NCBI RefSeq assembly: GCF_018531465.1
Contig: NZ_JAHDTF010000037.1
Location: 51,285 to 115,284 of the forward strand
DNA: 64,000 bases
Direction: 5' to 3'
From: Sphaerisporangium fuscum
Lineage (GTDB): Bacteria; Actinomycetota; Actinomycetes; Streptosporangiales; Streptosporangiaceae
Every line of letters starts with the position of its first letter. Within the stretch, counting starts at the first letter, position 1. Made by a program: the position numbers and the translations under genes. The notes under the pieces were generated by a model, which worked only from the letters and a program-made list of their open reading frames with translations, searched no databases and was not told where the DNA came from. This document shows positions 40,286 to 49,120 of this stretch, piece by piece.

Positions 40286-41484
40286 CGACCCTCCCGGCGC
40301 GGGCCGCCCCGCCGCGCGCGGCCCGCTTCGCGGTGTCGGTGATGTTCGCGATCCCCGGCATCGCGATCGGGGTCTGGACCTCCCGCATCCCCACCCTGAA
40401 GGAACAGCTCGCGCTCGGCGACGGGCAGCTCAGCCTCGCCCTGCTCGGCATCGCGGCGGGCGCGCTGGCCGGCATGCAGGTCGTCGGCCGCCTGGTCGAC
40501 CGGTACGGCAGCGGCCGGGTGACCGTCCCCCTGGCCTTCGCCCAGGCCGCCGTGCTGCTCCTGCCGGCCGCCATGCCGAACCTGGCCGCCCTCGCCGCCG
40601 CACTGGTGGTGTTCGGCGTCGTCCACGGCATGCTCGACGTGTCCATGAACGCCGACGCCGTCGAGGTCGAGCGGGCCTACGGACGCCCGCTGATGTCGTC
40701 CTTCCACGCGGTGTTCAGCCTCGGCGGGTTCTTCGGCTCGGCGACGGGCGGCCTGTTCGCCCACGCCGGCCTGGCGCCGTGGCCGACCTTCGCCGCGGCC
40801 GCCGCGCTGCTGGCGGTGCTCGCGGGCGTCGCCTCCCCCAAGCTGCCCCGAAGCGGGCCGCACCAGGAGGAGGAGACCGAGGAGGCCTCCGGCGGGGGCG
40901 GACGGGTCCGGGGAGTGCTGTTCCTCGGCGTCCTGGGCTTCTGCTGCATGATCGGCGAGGGCGCCTCGGCCGACTGGGGGTCGGTGTACCTGCGCGAGGA
41001 CCTGGCCAGCTCGGCCGGGTTCGCCGCCGCCGCGTACGCCGCCTTCTCGATCATGATGACGGCCGGGCGGCTCGCCGGCGACCGGCTGGCGGCGCGGCTC
41101 GGGCCGGTGCTCCTGGTGCGCTGCTGCGGCACACTGGCCGGAGCCGGACTGATCACGGCCCTGCTGGTGGGGCACCCGGTGGCGGGGGTGATCGGCTTCG
41201 GCTGCTTCGGCGCGGGCCTGTCGTGCATCGTCCCCCAGGTGTTCTCGGCCGCCGGGAACCGCGACCCCGCACGGGCCGGTCAGGCGCTCGCCCGGGTGGC
41301 CAGCCTCGGCTACCTCGGCTTCCTCACCGGGCCCGTCCTGATCGGCGCGGTGTCCGAGGCGCTCGGCCTGCCGCGCGCCCTGGCCATCCCCGCGCTGCTG
41401 GCGCTGTTCGTGGCGCTGGCCGCCCCCGCCGTACGCGCGACGCCGGCCCGGACGGCGGCGGCCCGGGAGCGGGCGGGCCGGTAA
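40282..41484 (+). CDS. MFS transporter (YbjJ-like)
   Basis: This 400-residue protein has about 12 membrane segments. PGIAIGVWTSRIPTLKEQLA and HGMLDVSMNADAVEVERAYG, with LMSSFHAVFSLGGFFGSATG, are typical of the YbjJ/FucP-like MFS branch. The central loop at about 190-215 is Glu/Gly-rich (QEEETEEASGGGG). ATG 40282 overlaps the DeoR stop, making this the direct partner of that regulator. Members include putative sugar and drug transporters, and direction and substrate are unknown here. Confidence 0.85.
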   Translation: MTTLPARAAPPRAARFAVSVMFAIPGIAIGVWTSRIPTLKEQLALGDGQLSLALLGIAAGALAGMQVVGRLVDRYGSGRVTVPLAFAQAAVLLLPAAMPNLAALAAALVVFGVVHGMLDVSMNADAVEVERAYGRPLMSSFHAVFSLGGFFGSATGGLFAHAGLAPWPTFAAAAALLAVLAGVASPKLPRSGPHQEEETEEASGGGGRVRGVLFLGVLGFCCMIGEGASADWGSVYLREDLASSAGFAAAAYAAFSIMMTAGRLAGDRLAARLGPVLLVRCCGTLAGAGLITALLVGHPVAGVIGFGCFGAGLSCIVPQVFSAAGNRDPARAGQALARVASLGYLGFLTGPVLIGAVSEALGLPRALAIPALLALFVALAAPAVRATPARTAAARERAGR

Positions 41485-41505
41485 CCGTCACGCCAAGGGC
41501 GCGCG

Positions 41506-42249
41506 TCAGAGCGGCCCGCCCGAGCGGTCGTCACCCGGCGGCGCGCTCGGCGAGGCCGGGCCGCTCGGCGAAGGCGAAGGCTTCAACGTGTCGTCCTGGG
41601 AGGGCTGCGGCGGCGGCGTGGGCTCGAAGTTCGTCGCCGGGAGCGGGGCCGAAGGCGGCGGCGGGTCCTCGTCCGGGCCGAACAGCAGCCAGGAGATCGC
41701 CGCCGTCAGCGTCAGCAGCACCACCAGCGCCGTCAGGGCCATCGTCACCGCCCGCCGGGTCTCGGTCGGCGGAGGCGCGGGCGGCGGCGGGAGCGGCACC
41801 GCCGGATCGCGGTCGCCCAGCCAGTACGGCACGAAGTCGGGCCCGTGGGCCTCGCCGATCAACGTGCCCGTCACCAGCACCGACTCCAGGAACCAGCCCG
41901 CCCCCGGCCCGCCCGGGACGTACGGCACCGCGACCCACGGCGCGGGCCCGTCGTCCAGCGCGATCACCTGCGGCGCGGCGTTCGGCCCCCGGGTGCGGGC
42001 ACGGGCGATCAGCCCGCGCACGCCGCCCCGCGCCGGCGCCGCCTGGCGGACCGCCGCCAGGAACCGCTCGCGCGCCGCGGCGTCCATGGCCGCGCCGTGG
42101 GTCAGCAGCGCGATCGACACCGCCCGGCCGTCGCCCTCCTGCGCCAGGTAGACGAACCCGGTGGGCAGCGTCTGGAGCCGCGCCTGGACGACATAGGCCC
42201 CGAGACGGGGCGGGTCGCCGTACTGGAGCGGAGTGGCCACGGTTGCCAT
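41506..42249 (-). CDS. Membrane-anchored hypothetical protein with proline-rich tail
   Basis: The 247-residue protein starts MATVATPLQYGDPPRLGAYV, which resembles the first strands of bacterial Ser/Thr kinase domains (GxYVVxxxLxxGFVYLAxEGDGRAVSIALL). It lacks any catalytic HRD or DFG motif. A single transmembrane helix lies at about 168-190 (TMALTALVVLLTLTAAISWL), and the tail is Pro/Ser-rich with an acidic DEDPPPPSAP start. It may be a degenerate pseudokinase-like sensor with an outside tail. It is divergent from the MoxR gene, with 75 bases between starts, and may be functionally linked to it. The kinase resemblance is weak. Confidence 0.6.
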   Translation of the reverse strand: MATVATPLQYGDPPRLGAYVVQARLQTLPTGFVYLAQEGDGRAVSIALLTHGAAMDAAARERFLAAVRQAAPARGGVRGLIARARTRGPNAAPQVIALDDGPAPWVAVPYVPGGPGAGWFLESVLVTGTLIGEAHGPDFVPYWLGDRDPAVPLPPPPAPPPTETRRAVTMALTALVVLLTLTAAISWLLFGPDEDPPPPSAPLPATNFEPTPPPQPSQDDTLKPSPSPSGPASPSAPPGDDRSGGPL

Positions 42250-42324
42250 GAAAGCACACCACGACACCCGGCTCACCGCGACGGTACCGTGCACCTTTGC
42301 GCGCCGTTTGATGGAATGGGCCGC

Positions 42325-43353
42325 ATGACGGTTGCCGAAGAGCGCAGTGACGGGCCCGGGCCGGACGAGGGGGCCGACGCGGACCTCCGCCTGCTCCAGC
42401 AGGCCCTCGCCGAGGTACGGCGGGTCATCGTCGGCCAGGACCACATGATCGAACGGCTGCTCGTGGCGCTGCTGGCCCGCGGTCACTGCCTTCTCGAAGG
42501 AGTGCCGGGCGTCGCCAAGACCCTGGCGGCCTCCACGCTGGCCACCGTCGTGGGCGGCACGTTCGCCCGCATCCAGTTCACCCCCGACCTGGTGCCGAGT
42601 GACATCGTCGGCACCCGCGTCTACCACCCGTCCAGCGAGAGCTTCGACGTCGAGCTGGGCCCGGTGTTCGTCAACTTCCTGCTGGCCGACGAGGTCAACC
42701 GGGCCCCGGCCAAGGTGCAGTCGGCCCTGCTGGAGGTCATGGCCGAGCGGCAGGTCAGCCTGGCCGGCCGCACCCACCCGCTGCCCCGGCCGTTCGTCGT
42801 GCTCGCCACGCAGAACCCCGTCGAGTCCGAAGGGGTGTATCCCCTGCCCGAGGTGCAGCGCGACCGGTTCCTGTTCAAGGTGCGCGTCGGCCACCCCACC
42901 GCGACCGAGGAGCTGGAGATCCTGCACCGCATGAGCGTCTCGCCGCCGCTGCCCGGCCGGGTGCTCGACCCGGCGCGGCTGCTGGCGCTGCAGAAGCTGG
43001 CCGACCAGGTCTCGGTGCACCAGCTGGTCGCCGACTACGTCGTGCGGCTGGTCATGGCCACCCGCTCCCCCGCCGAGTACGGCCTGCGCGACCTGGAGGA
43101 GGCCATCGAGATCGGCGTCAGCCCCCGCGCGACCCTTGGCCTGGTCGCCGCCGGGCGGGCGCTCGCGCTGCTGCGCGGGCGCGACTACCTCCTGCCCGAC
43201 GACGTGCGCGACGTCGCCCTGGACGTCATGGGCCACCGCATCATGCTCACCTTCGACGCCCTGGCCGACGGCGTCGACCCCGACGACGTCGTCCGCCAGA
43301 TCCTCGCCACCGTGCCGCCCCCGCTCGTCGTGTGGAACCAGGCGCAGCGATGA
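42325..43353 (+). CDS. MoxR-family AAA+ ATPase
   Basis: This 342-residue AAA+ protein has Walker A LEGVPGVAKTLAASTLA, Walker B NFLLADEVNRAPAKVQSALL, sensor 1 VLATQNPVESEGVYPLPEVQ and a C-terminal lid with RHYLL-like 'GRDYLLPDDVRDVALDVMGH'. MoxR proteins act with VWA proteins as metal-insertion or envelope chaperones. It is the first gene of a MoxR-DUF58-VWA operon. ATG 42325 is taken; ATG 42316 is three codons upstream in frame. No clear ribosome-binding site precedes either. The stop overlaps the DUF58 start. Confidence 0.9.
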   Translation: MTVAEERSDGPGPDEGADADLRLLQQALAEVRRVIVGQDHMIERLLVALLARGHCLLEGVPGVAKTLAASTLATVVGGTFARIQFTPDLVPSDIVGTRVYHPSSESFDVELGPVFVNFLLADEVNRAPAKVQSALLEVMAERQVSLAGRTHPLPRPFVVLATQNPVESEGVYPLPEVQRDRFLFKVRVGHPTATEELEILHRMSVSPPLPGRVLDPARLLALQKLADQVSVHQLVADYVVRLVMATRSPAEYGLRDLEEAIEIGVSPRATLGLVAAGRALALLRGRDYLLPDDVRDVALDVMGHRIMLTFDALADGVDPDDVVRQILATVPPPLVVWNQAQR

Positions 43354-44339
43354 CGTCCGCGCGGGGGGCACAGGGCGGCGCGGGGGCCCGTGAGGCCGGC
43401 CCCGAGCACGCCCTGCGGCGGCTGGAGCTGACCGTGATGCGGCGCCTCGACGGGCTGCTGCACGGCCGGCACGAGGGCCTGGTGCCGGGCGCGGGCAGCG
43501 AGCTCGGCGACAGCAGGGTGTACGTCCCCGGTGAGGACGACGTGCGCCGCATGGACTGGCCGGTCACCGCCCGCACCACCGTCCCCCACGTCCGCGACCT
43601 GATCGCCGACCGGGAGCTGGAGACGTGGGTGCTGGCCGACCTGTCGCCCAGCATGGACTTCGGCACCGCCGACATGGAGAAACGCGACCTGGTCGTCGCG
43701 GCCGTCGGCGCCGTGGGGTTCCTGTCCAGCCGCATCGGCGACCGCATCGGCGCCTACGTCGTCCACGGCGACCGCCTCCACCGCATGCCCGCCCGCACCG
43801 GACGCCCGGCCCTGTACGCACTGTTGCAGACCCTCGTCGACGCCCCGCGCGGCATGCCGGCGTCCGGGGGCACCCGCCTGGGCGAGGCGATCGACCTGCT
43901 GGGCGCGGCCCGCCGCAAGAGGGGGCTGCGCGTGGTCGTCTCCGACTTCCTCGACCTCGGCGAGGGTGGCGACCCCGGCGCCGAACGCGAATGGGAGCGT
44001 CCCCTGCGCCGCCTCGCCGCCCGCCACCAGGTGCTCGCCGTGGAGGTAATCGACCCGCGCGAGCTGGAGCTGCCCGACGTCGGGCTGGTCGTCCTCACCG
44101 ACCCCGAGACCGGGCACACCCGCGAGGTCCACCTGTCCCCCCGCGTCCGCCGCGCCTACGCCGAGGCGGCCGCCGCGCAGCGCGAGGCGACCCGGGTGGC
44201 GCTGCGCCGCTGCGGCGCCGGCCATCTGGTGCTGCGCACCGACCGCGACTGGGTGTACGACATCGCCCAGTACACGCTCAGGCACCGGCGCACCGCCCAC
44301 CTCGCCGGGCGGCACCCCACCAGGAGGGCAGGCGCGTGA
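43350..44339 (+). CDS. DUF58 domain protein (MoxR partner)
   Basis: The 329-residue protein carries the DUF58 core GSELGDSRVYVPGEDDVRRM followed by DWPVTARTTVPHVRDL, then a VWA-like fold with LETWVLADLSPSMDFGTADM and GASGG-type 'MPASGGTRLGEAIDLLGAAR'. DUF58 proteins accompany MoxR ATPases and are thought to scaffold the chaperone. There is no signal peptide or transmembrane helix. The ATG overlaps the MoxR stop and the TGA overlaps the GTG of the next gene, giving a tightly coupled operon. Confidence 0.88.
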   Translation: MTSARGAQGGAGAREAGPEHALRRLELTVMRRLDGLLHGRHEGLVPGAGSELGDSRVYVPGEDDVRRMDWPVTARTTVPHVRDLIADRELETWVLADLSPSMDFGTADMEKRDLVVAAVGAVGFLSSRIGDRIGAYVVHGDRLHRMPARTGRPALYALLQTLVDAPRGMPASGGTRLGEAIDLLGAARRKRGLRVVVSDFLDLGEGGDPGAEREWERPLRRLAARHQVLAVEVIDPRELELPDVGLVVLTDPETGHTREVHLSPRVRRAYAEAAAAQREATRVALRRCGAGHLVLRTDRDWVYDIAQYTLRHRRTAHLAGRHPTRRAGA

Positions 44340-45283
44340 TCTTTCTGGCTCCGGGCTGGCTGTGGCTGTTCGCGGCGCTCGCCCTGCTGGTCGGGGCGTA
44401 CGTCGCCACGCAGTTCGCCCGCCGCAGGTACGCCGTCCGGTTCACCAACCTGGCGCTGCTCTCCCTGGTGGCCCCCGAACGGCCGGGCTGGCGGCGCCAC
44501 CTGCCCGCCGCGCTGTTCCTGCTCATGATGACCCTGCTGGTGCTCGGCGCGGCGCGTCCCGCCGACGCCACCCGCGTGCCCAGGGACCGGGCCACGATCA
44601 TGATCGCCGTCGACATCTCGCTGTCGATGGAGTCCACCGACGTCGCCCCCACCCGGCTGGTCGCCGCCCAGCAGGCGGCGCAGCAGTTCGTCAGGGACCT
44701 GCCGGAGCGGTTCAACGTGGGCCTGGTCTCCTTCGCGCGCACCGCCGCCGTGGTGATCTCGCCGACCACCGACCATCTGGCCGTGATCACGGCGATCGGC
44801 AACCTCACCCCCCGGCCGGGGACGGCGATCGGGGAGGCGGTGTTCAACTCCCTGGACGCGGTGCGCTCGTTCGACCAGCGCGCGGTGACCGACCCGCCGC
44901 CGTCCGCGATCGTGCTGCTGTCCGACGGCGACAACACCTCCGGCCGTTCGGTCCCCGAGGCCGTCCAGGCGGCGGTGAGCGCTCACGTGCCGGTCTCCAC
45001 CATCGCCTACGGCACCCCCGACGGTACGGTCGACATCGACGGCCGGGCCGTGCAGGTGCCGGTGAACAAGCAGACGCTTCGGTCGCTGGCCGAGGGCACC
45101 AGCGGGCGGGCCTACACCGCCGAGTCGGGGGCCGAGCTGCGCGACGTGTACAGCCAGATCGGCAGCTCGCTGGGGTACCGCGTCGTGCACCAGGAGATCG
45201 GCCACTGGTTCACTGTCGCCGGCGTCGTCGTCGGGCTGCTGGTGGGCGCCAGCGCCATGCTGCTGGGATCGCGCCTGCCCTGA
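44336..45283 (+). CDS. Membrane VWA-domain protein (BatA-like)
   Basis: This 315-residue protein has two N-terminal transmembrane helices (about 7-25 and 55-75), then a VWA domain at about 85-270 and a final helix near 285-310. The MIDAS motif is complete: IAVDISLSMESTD (DxSxS), a Thr in PGTAIGEAVFNSL, and the Asp in VLLSDGDNTSG. It resembles BatA-type proteins of the Bacteroides aerotolerance kind, which work with MoxR in the envelope. Start is GTG 44336 behind AGGAGGG. It ends the operon. Confidence 0.88.
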   Translation: MIFLAPGWLWLFAALALLVGAYVATQFARRRYAVRFTNLALLSLVAPERPGWRRHLPAALFLLMMTLLVLGAARPADATRVPRDRATIMIAVDISLSMESTDVAPTRLVAAQQAAQQFVRDLPERFNVGLVSFARTAAVVISPTTDHLAVITAIGNLTPRPGTAIGEAVFNSLDAVRSFDQRAVTDPPPSAIVLLSDGDNTSGRSVPEAVQAAVSAHVPVSTIAYGTPDGTVDIDGRAVQVPVNKQTLRSLAEGTSGRAYTAESGAELRDVYSQIGSSLGYRVVHQEIGHWFTVAGVVVGLLVGASAMLLGSRLP

Positions 45284-45374
45284 CACCGGAGCACGGCCGT
45301 CCGCGAGGCGCCGACCTGCTGTTACGCGGTGCCCGATCACGAGCACGCCCCGGCGGTTGGTAACGTCTCTGCAC

Positions 45375-46061
45375 GTGACGTCCAAGGGGGCACATTACTT
45401 CGAGGAGCGGCCCGGCGCGGCCGCCCGGCCGGGCACGGTCGACGTCGTCCTGCCCGACCTGCACCTGCGCCTCGCCACCGACAGCGGCGTCTTCTCCCCT
45501 GGCCGGCTCGACCCGGGCACCCGGGTGCTCCTGGAGACCGTGCCGCCCCCTCCCCAGGAGGGCGACCTGCTCGACCTCGGCTGCGGGTACGGCCCGATCG
45601 CGCTGACGATGGCCTCCCGGGCGCCGGAGGCCACGGTGTGGGCGGTGGACGTCAACCGCCGTTCGGTGGAGCTGTGCGAGCGGAACGCCCGGACCGCCGG
45701 CCTTTACAAAGTAAGATCGATGCACGTGGACGACGTCCCCGCCGACGTGCGGTTCTCGGCGATCTGGTCCAACCCGGCCATCCGCATCGGCAAGCCCGCG
45801 CTGCACGCCATGCTGACCCGCTGGCTCGACCGGCTCACCCCCGACGGCACCGCCTACCTGGTGGTGCAGAAGCACCTGGGGTCCGACTCCCTGCAGCGCT
45901 GGCTGGGCGAGCAGGGCTGGGAGACCGGCCGCGTGGCCTCCCGGTCGGCCTACCGCGTGCTCCGCGTCGCCGCCCGCCCCGGCGGCGCGGCGGGATCTCC
46001 GGGCGGCACCACCACGAACGACCCGGCCGGCCGGACCGCCGCCGACGACGAGGAGCGATGA
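45375..46061 (+). CDS. Class I SAM methyltransferase (RsmC/MTS-like)
   Basis: The 228-residue protein has the SAM motif I LLDLGCGYGPIALTMA, an acidic motif II (VWAVDVNRRSVELCERNA) and, at motif IV, AIWSNPAIRIGKPALH. Here the usual NPPxR of MTS-type rRNA guanine N2-methyltransferases reads NPAIR. A QKHLGSDSLQRWL tail matches the MTS family. An RNA substrate is likely but unproven; the next gene is also an RNA methyltransferase. GTG 45375 gives VTSKGAHYFEE, typical of the family start. There is no ribosome-binding site, and TAACGT nine bases upstream could be the -10 of a leaderless mRNA. Confidence 0.8.
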   Translation: MTSKGAHYFEERPGAAARPGTVDVVLPDLHLRLATDSGVFSPGRLDPGTRVLLETVPPPPQEGDLLDLGCGYGPIALTMASRAPEATVWAVDVNRRSVELCERNARTAGLYKVRSMHVDDVPADVRFSAIWSNPAIRIGKPALHAMLTRWLDRLTPDGTAYLVVQKHLGSDSLQRWLGEQGWETGRVASRSAYRVLRVAARPGGAAGSPGGTTTNDPAGRTAADDEER

Positions 46062-46068
46062 GCGTCCG

Positions 46069-46632
46069 ATGAGCACAGGCACGCGCAGGCAGCTGCGCCC
46101 GACCGACGTCAAGCGGCTCAACCGCACCTGGCGGCGGGGCACCGAGAACCGCCTGTCGTTGATCCTGGAATCGGTGACCGGCCCGTTCAACGTCGGCTCT
46201 ATCTTCCGTACGGCCGCCGCCTTCGGCGCCGACCAGCTCTGGCTGGCGGGCAACACCACGCCGCCCACCAACCCCAAGGTCGGCAAGACGGCGCTCGGCA
46301 CCGACCGGCTCGTCACCTGGCACGAGGGCATGCCCCCGGCCGAGGCCGTGCGGGCCGCCAAGGAGGACGGCTACACCGTGATCGCCGTCGAGCTGACCGG
46401 CGACGCCGTACCGCTCCACCGGGCACGGCTCGACCGCGACGTGTGCCTGGTGCTCGGCAGCGAGGACCACGGCTGCTCCCCCGCCGTGCTGGAGGCCGTC
46501 GACGAGGTCGTCTACATCCCGCAGGTCGGCCGGGTCGGGTCCTTCAACGTCGGGATCGCCGGCGCCATCGTCCTCGCCGAGGCCCGCCGCCAGGAGTGGG
46601 CCGCCTCCGAGCCGGACCTCTCGTCGTCGTGA
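46069..46632 (+). CDS. TrmH/SpoU-family RNA methyltransferase
   Basis: The 187-residue protein has the three SPOUT signatures: GPFNVGSIFRTAAAFGADQL (motif 1 with Asn-Arg), VCLVLGSEDHGCSP (motif 2) and VYIPQVGRVGSFNVGIAGAI (motif 3). The trefoil-knot enzyme methylates ribose or base in tRNA or rRNA; the precise site is not readable. ATG 46069 lies seven bases after the preceding methyltransferase stop. A GAGGAG site at 46049-46054 is a little far away, and a tiny MSVR ORF (ATG 46058) overlaps the start, suggesting re-initiation. A strong terminator hairpin follows the gene. Confidence 0.86.
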   Translation: MSTGTRRQLRPTDVKRLNRTWRRGTENRLSLILESVTGPFNVGSIFRTAAAFGADQLWLAGNTTPPTNPKVGKTALGTDRLVTWHEGMPPAEAVRAAKEDGYTVIAVELTGDAVPLHRARLDRDVCLVLGSEDHGCSPAVLEAVDEVVYIPQVGRVGSFNVGIAGAIVLAEARRQEWAASEPDLSSS

Positions 46633-46635
46633 CCC

Positions 46636-46673
46636 GCGCCGTCCCCTCCGGGGCGCCCCGGAGGGGACGGCGC
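46636..46673. terminator. Strong 38-bp perfect palindrome, terminator
   Basis: A perfect 38-bp inverted repeat (half-site starts GCGCCGTCCCCTCCGGGG) begins three bases after the TrmH-like stop. Its length and GC content make it a very stable intrinsic terminator of the actinobacterial type without U-tract. Confidence 0.82.
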
Positions 46674-46736
46674 ACCGGGTCCGCCGCACGGCGTCCCCTT
46701 ATAGGTCTCGTGACCCAAATGTTCATGTCCCCGAGC

Positions 46737-46766
46737 TGACGCCACGCCCTTGCAAGGGGGATACTC
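46737..46766 (+). promoter_or_regulatory. Promoter of the glycerophosphodiesterase gene
   Basis: CTGACG (46737-46742) and GATACT (46761-46766), 18 bases apart, resemble -35 and -10 boxes. The GTG start is five bases after the -10 box and lacks a ribosome-binding site, so transcription and translation may begin at nearly the same base (leaderless). Confidence 0.5.
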
Positions 46767-46771
46767 CTGCC

Positions 46772-47572
46772 GTGCAGCACCGCTACCCGTTCCTCGATCA
46801 TCCGGGCCCGCTGGCCTTCGCCCACCGCGGCGGCGCGGCGGAGGGCCGCGAGAACACCATGGCCGCGTTCTCCCGGGCCGTCGAGATGGGGTACACCTAC
46901 CTCGAGACCGACGCCCACGCCACGGCCGACGGCGTGCTGCTCGCCTTCCACGACCACACCCTCGACCGCGTCACCGACCGCCACGGGCGCCTGGCCGCCC
47001 TCCCCTACCGCGAGGTGCGGCTGGCACGCATCGGCGGCGTCGACGAGATCCCCCTGCTGGAGGACGTCCTCGGCACCTGGCCCGACGTGCGGGTCAACAT
47101 CGACGTCAAGGAGTCCCCGGCGATCGGCCCGCTCGCCACGATCATCCGCCGCACCAACTCCTACGACCGTGTCTGCCTGACCTCGTTCTCCGACATGCGC
47201 CTCGCCCGCGCGCGCATGGCCGTCGGACGGCCGGTCTGCTCGGCGCTCGGCCCGCGCGGGGTCGCCCGGCTGCGCGCCGCCGCCATGGGGTCGGGGTACG
47301 GGAGGCTGCTCGGCGGCCTGGCGCGCGAGGGCGTCCCCTGCGCCCAGATCCCGGTCGGGTTCCGGGGGATGAGGGTGGCCACCCGTTCGCTGGTGCGCAC
47401 CGCCCACGCCCTCGGCATGCAGGTGCACGTGTGGACGGTCGACGACCCGCACGTGATGGAGAACCTCCTCGACATCGGCGTCGACGGCATCATGACCGAC
47501 AACATCTCGGGCCTGCGCGACGTCCTGCGCGCGCGCGGCCAGTGGCACCCCCGCCGCCCGGCCCACGCCTGA
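46772..47572 (+). CDS. Glycerophosphodiester phosphodiesterase
   Basis: This 266-residue TIM-barrel enzyme has the family motifs LAFAHRGGAAEGRENTMAAF (HRG plus the EN pair), YLETDAHATADGVLLAFHD (metal Glu and Asp, then catalytic His) and a C-terminal VHVWTVDDPHVMENLLDIGV with DGIMTDN. It hydrolyses glycerophosphodiesters to glycerol 3-phosphate and an alcohol. There is no signal peptide, so it is intracellular. GTG 46772 is the start. An MFS gene follows after a 98-base gap and may be separately expressed. Confidence 0.88.
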   Translation: MQHRYPFLDHPGPLAFAHRGGAAEGRENTMAAFSRAVEMGYTYLETDAHATADGVLLAFHDHTLDRVTDRHGRLAALPYREVRLARIGGVDEIPLLEDVLGTWPDVRVNIDVKESPAIGPLATIIRRTNSYDRVCLTSFSDMRLARARMAVGRPVCSALGPRGVARLRAAAMGSGYGRLLGGLAREGVPCAQIPVGFRGMRVATRSLVRTAHALGMQVHVWTVDDPHVMENLLDIGVDGIMTDNISGLRDVLRARGQWHPRRPAHA

Positions 47573-47670
47573 CCCCGGACGAGAGGCGAGGCGGTGGAAC
47601 AAGCGCCCCTCACCGCCGGGCGCGGCGAAGCGACCCCGCACAGCACCCCCCGACCCCAGCCAGGAGCCCC

Positions 47671-49017
47671 ATGAGCGCCCCCACCGTCGCCGAGGACCTT
47701 CCCCGGATTCGCAGACGCGAGCAGCGAGGCTGGTACTGGTACGACTTCGCCAACTCGGGCTTCTACACCACCGTCATCACGGTCTTCCTCGGCCCCTACC
47801 TGACCTCGCTCGCCGAGAAGGCCGCGGGCGGGGAGAACGGCTACGTCGGGTTCCTCGGGTTCGACTTCCGCGCCAAGGCGTACTTCTCGGCGATCGTCAC
47901 GATCTCCGTGATCCTGCAGATCGTGATCATGCCGGTCGCCGGGGCCCTGGCCGACCACACGGGCCGCAAGAAAGAGCTCCTCGCCCTGTTCGCCTACCTC
48001 GGCGCGGTGGCCACGCTCGGGTTCTACTTCGTCTCCGGGGACGCCTACCTGCTCGGCGGAGTGCTGTTCGTCCTCGCCAACGTCGCCTACGGCGCCTCCA
48101 TCGTGATCTACAACTCGTTCCTGCCGCAGATCGCCGACGCGGAGGAGCGCGACGCGGTGTCCTCGCGCGGCTGGGGCTTCGGCTACCTGGGCGGCTTCCT
48201 GCTGCTGGCGATCAACCTGTTCCTCTACCAGGGCAGCGGCCTGGAGACGGGGCTCGCGGTACGCATCAGCCTCGCCTCCGCGGGCCTGTGGTGGGCCGGT
48301 TTCACGGTGATCCCCCTGCTGCGCCTGCGCAACCGCCGCGTCGCGACCCACGACGCCACCACCGCGCGTGCGGTGACGGCGAGCTTCCGCCAGCTCGGCC
48401 GCACCATCGCCGACCTGCGGCGCTACCCGCGCAGCCTGCTGTTCCTGCTCGCCTACCTGATCTACAACGACGGCGTGCAGACGGCCATCGCGTTCTCGGC
48501 GACCTACGCCGACCAGGAGCTCGCCCTGGGCAAGAGCGTGCAGATCACCGCCATCCTGATGGTGCAGTTCGTCGCCTTCGGCGGGGCCCTGCTGCTCGGC
48601 CGGATGGCCGCCCGGTTCGGCACCAAGCGCACCGTGCTGGGGAGCCTGGTGGTCTGGACGCTGGTGATCGGCGTGGCGTACTTCCTGCAGAAGGGCGCGG
48701 CCGTCCAGTTCTACGCGATCGCGTTCCTCATCGCGATCGTCCTCGGCGGCACCCAGGCCCTGTCGCGGTCGCTGTACTCGCTGGTCATCCCCGCCGGGCG
48801 GGAGGCCGAGTACTTCAGCCTGTTCGAGATCAGCGACAAGGGGTCGGCGTTCCTCGGGTCGTTCACGCTCACCCTGGCGCTGCAACTGACCGACAGCTAC
48901 CGCTCGGCCATCGTCTCACTGGTGATCTTCTTCGTGATCGGCTTCGCGCTGCTGATGGCGGTCAACCTCCCCCGCGCCATCCGCGAGGCCGGCAACGAGG
49001 TCCCCACCCGCATCTGA
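47671..49017 (+). CDS. UMF1/Atg22-family MFS transporter
   Basis: The 448-residue membrane protein starts with a basic cytoplasmic segment and then GWYWYDFANSGFYTTVITVF, the hallmark YDxANSxF opening of the UMF1 (Atg22-like) MFS group. LADHTGRKKELLALFAYLGA is the MFS loop 2-3 motif, and GWGFGYLGGFLLLAINL and GGTQALSRSLYSLVIPAGRE are further conserved family blocks. Eukaryotic Atg22 exports amino acids from the vacuole; bacterial substrates are unknown. Start ATG 47671 follows CAGGAG. Confidence 0.9.
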   Translation: MSAPTVAEDLPRIRRREQRGWYWYDFANSGFYTTVITVFLGPYLTSLAEKAAGGENGYVGFLGFDFRAKAYFSAIVTISVILQIVIMPVAGALADHTGRKKELLALFAYLGAVATLGFYFVSGDAYLLGGVLFVLANVAYGASIVIYNSFLPQIADAEERDAVSSRGWGFGYLGGFLLLAINLFLYQGSGLETGLAVRISLASAGLWWAGFTVIPLLRLRNRRVATHDATTARAVTASFRQLGRTIADLRRYPRSLLFLLAYLIYNDGVQTAIAFSATYADQELALGKSVQITAILMVQFVAFGGALLLGRMAARFGTKRTVLGSLVVWTLVIGVAYFLQKGAAVQFYAIAFLIAIVLGGTQALSRSLYSLVIPAGREAEYFSLFEISDKGSAFLGSFTLTLALQLTDSYRSAIVSLVIFFVIGFALLMAVNLPRAIREAGNEVPTRI

Positions 49018-49018
49018 C

Positions 49019-49035
49019 GGCGGGTTGGACCCGCC
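49019..49035. terminator. Hairpin after the UMF1 gene
   Basis: GGCGGGT-TGG-ACCCGCC forms a 7-bp stem immediately after the MFS stop. A second, imperfect hairpin (GCCGGTGTC ... GACACCCGGC) lies at about 49053-49077. Together they can terminate both the MFS gene and the convergent ArsC-like gene. Confidence 0.55.
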
Positions 49036-49120
49036 CGCCGGGGTTCCGGACGGCCGGTGTCCTTCCGACACCCGGCGGCTTGCGGGCCTTCCCCTGGGTC
49101 GGTGCCGGCGGTCGTCCGGT

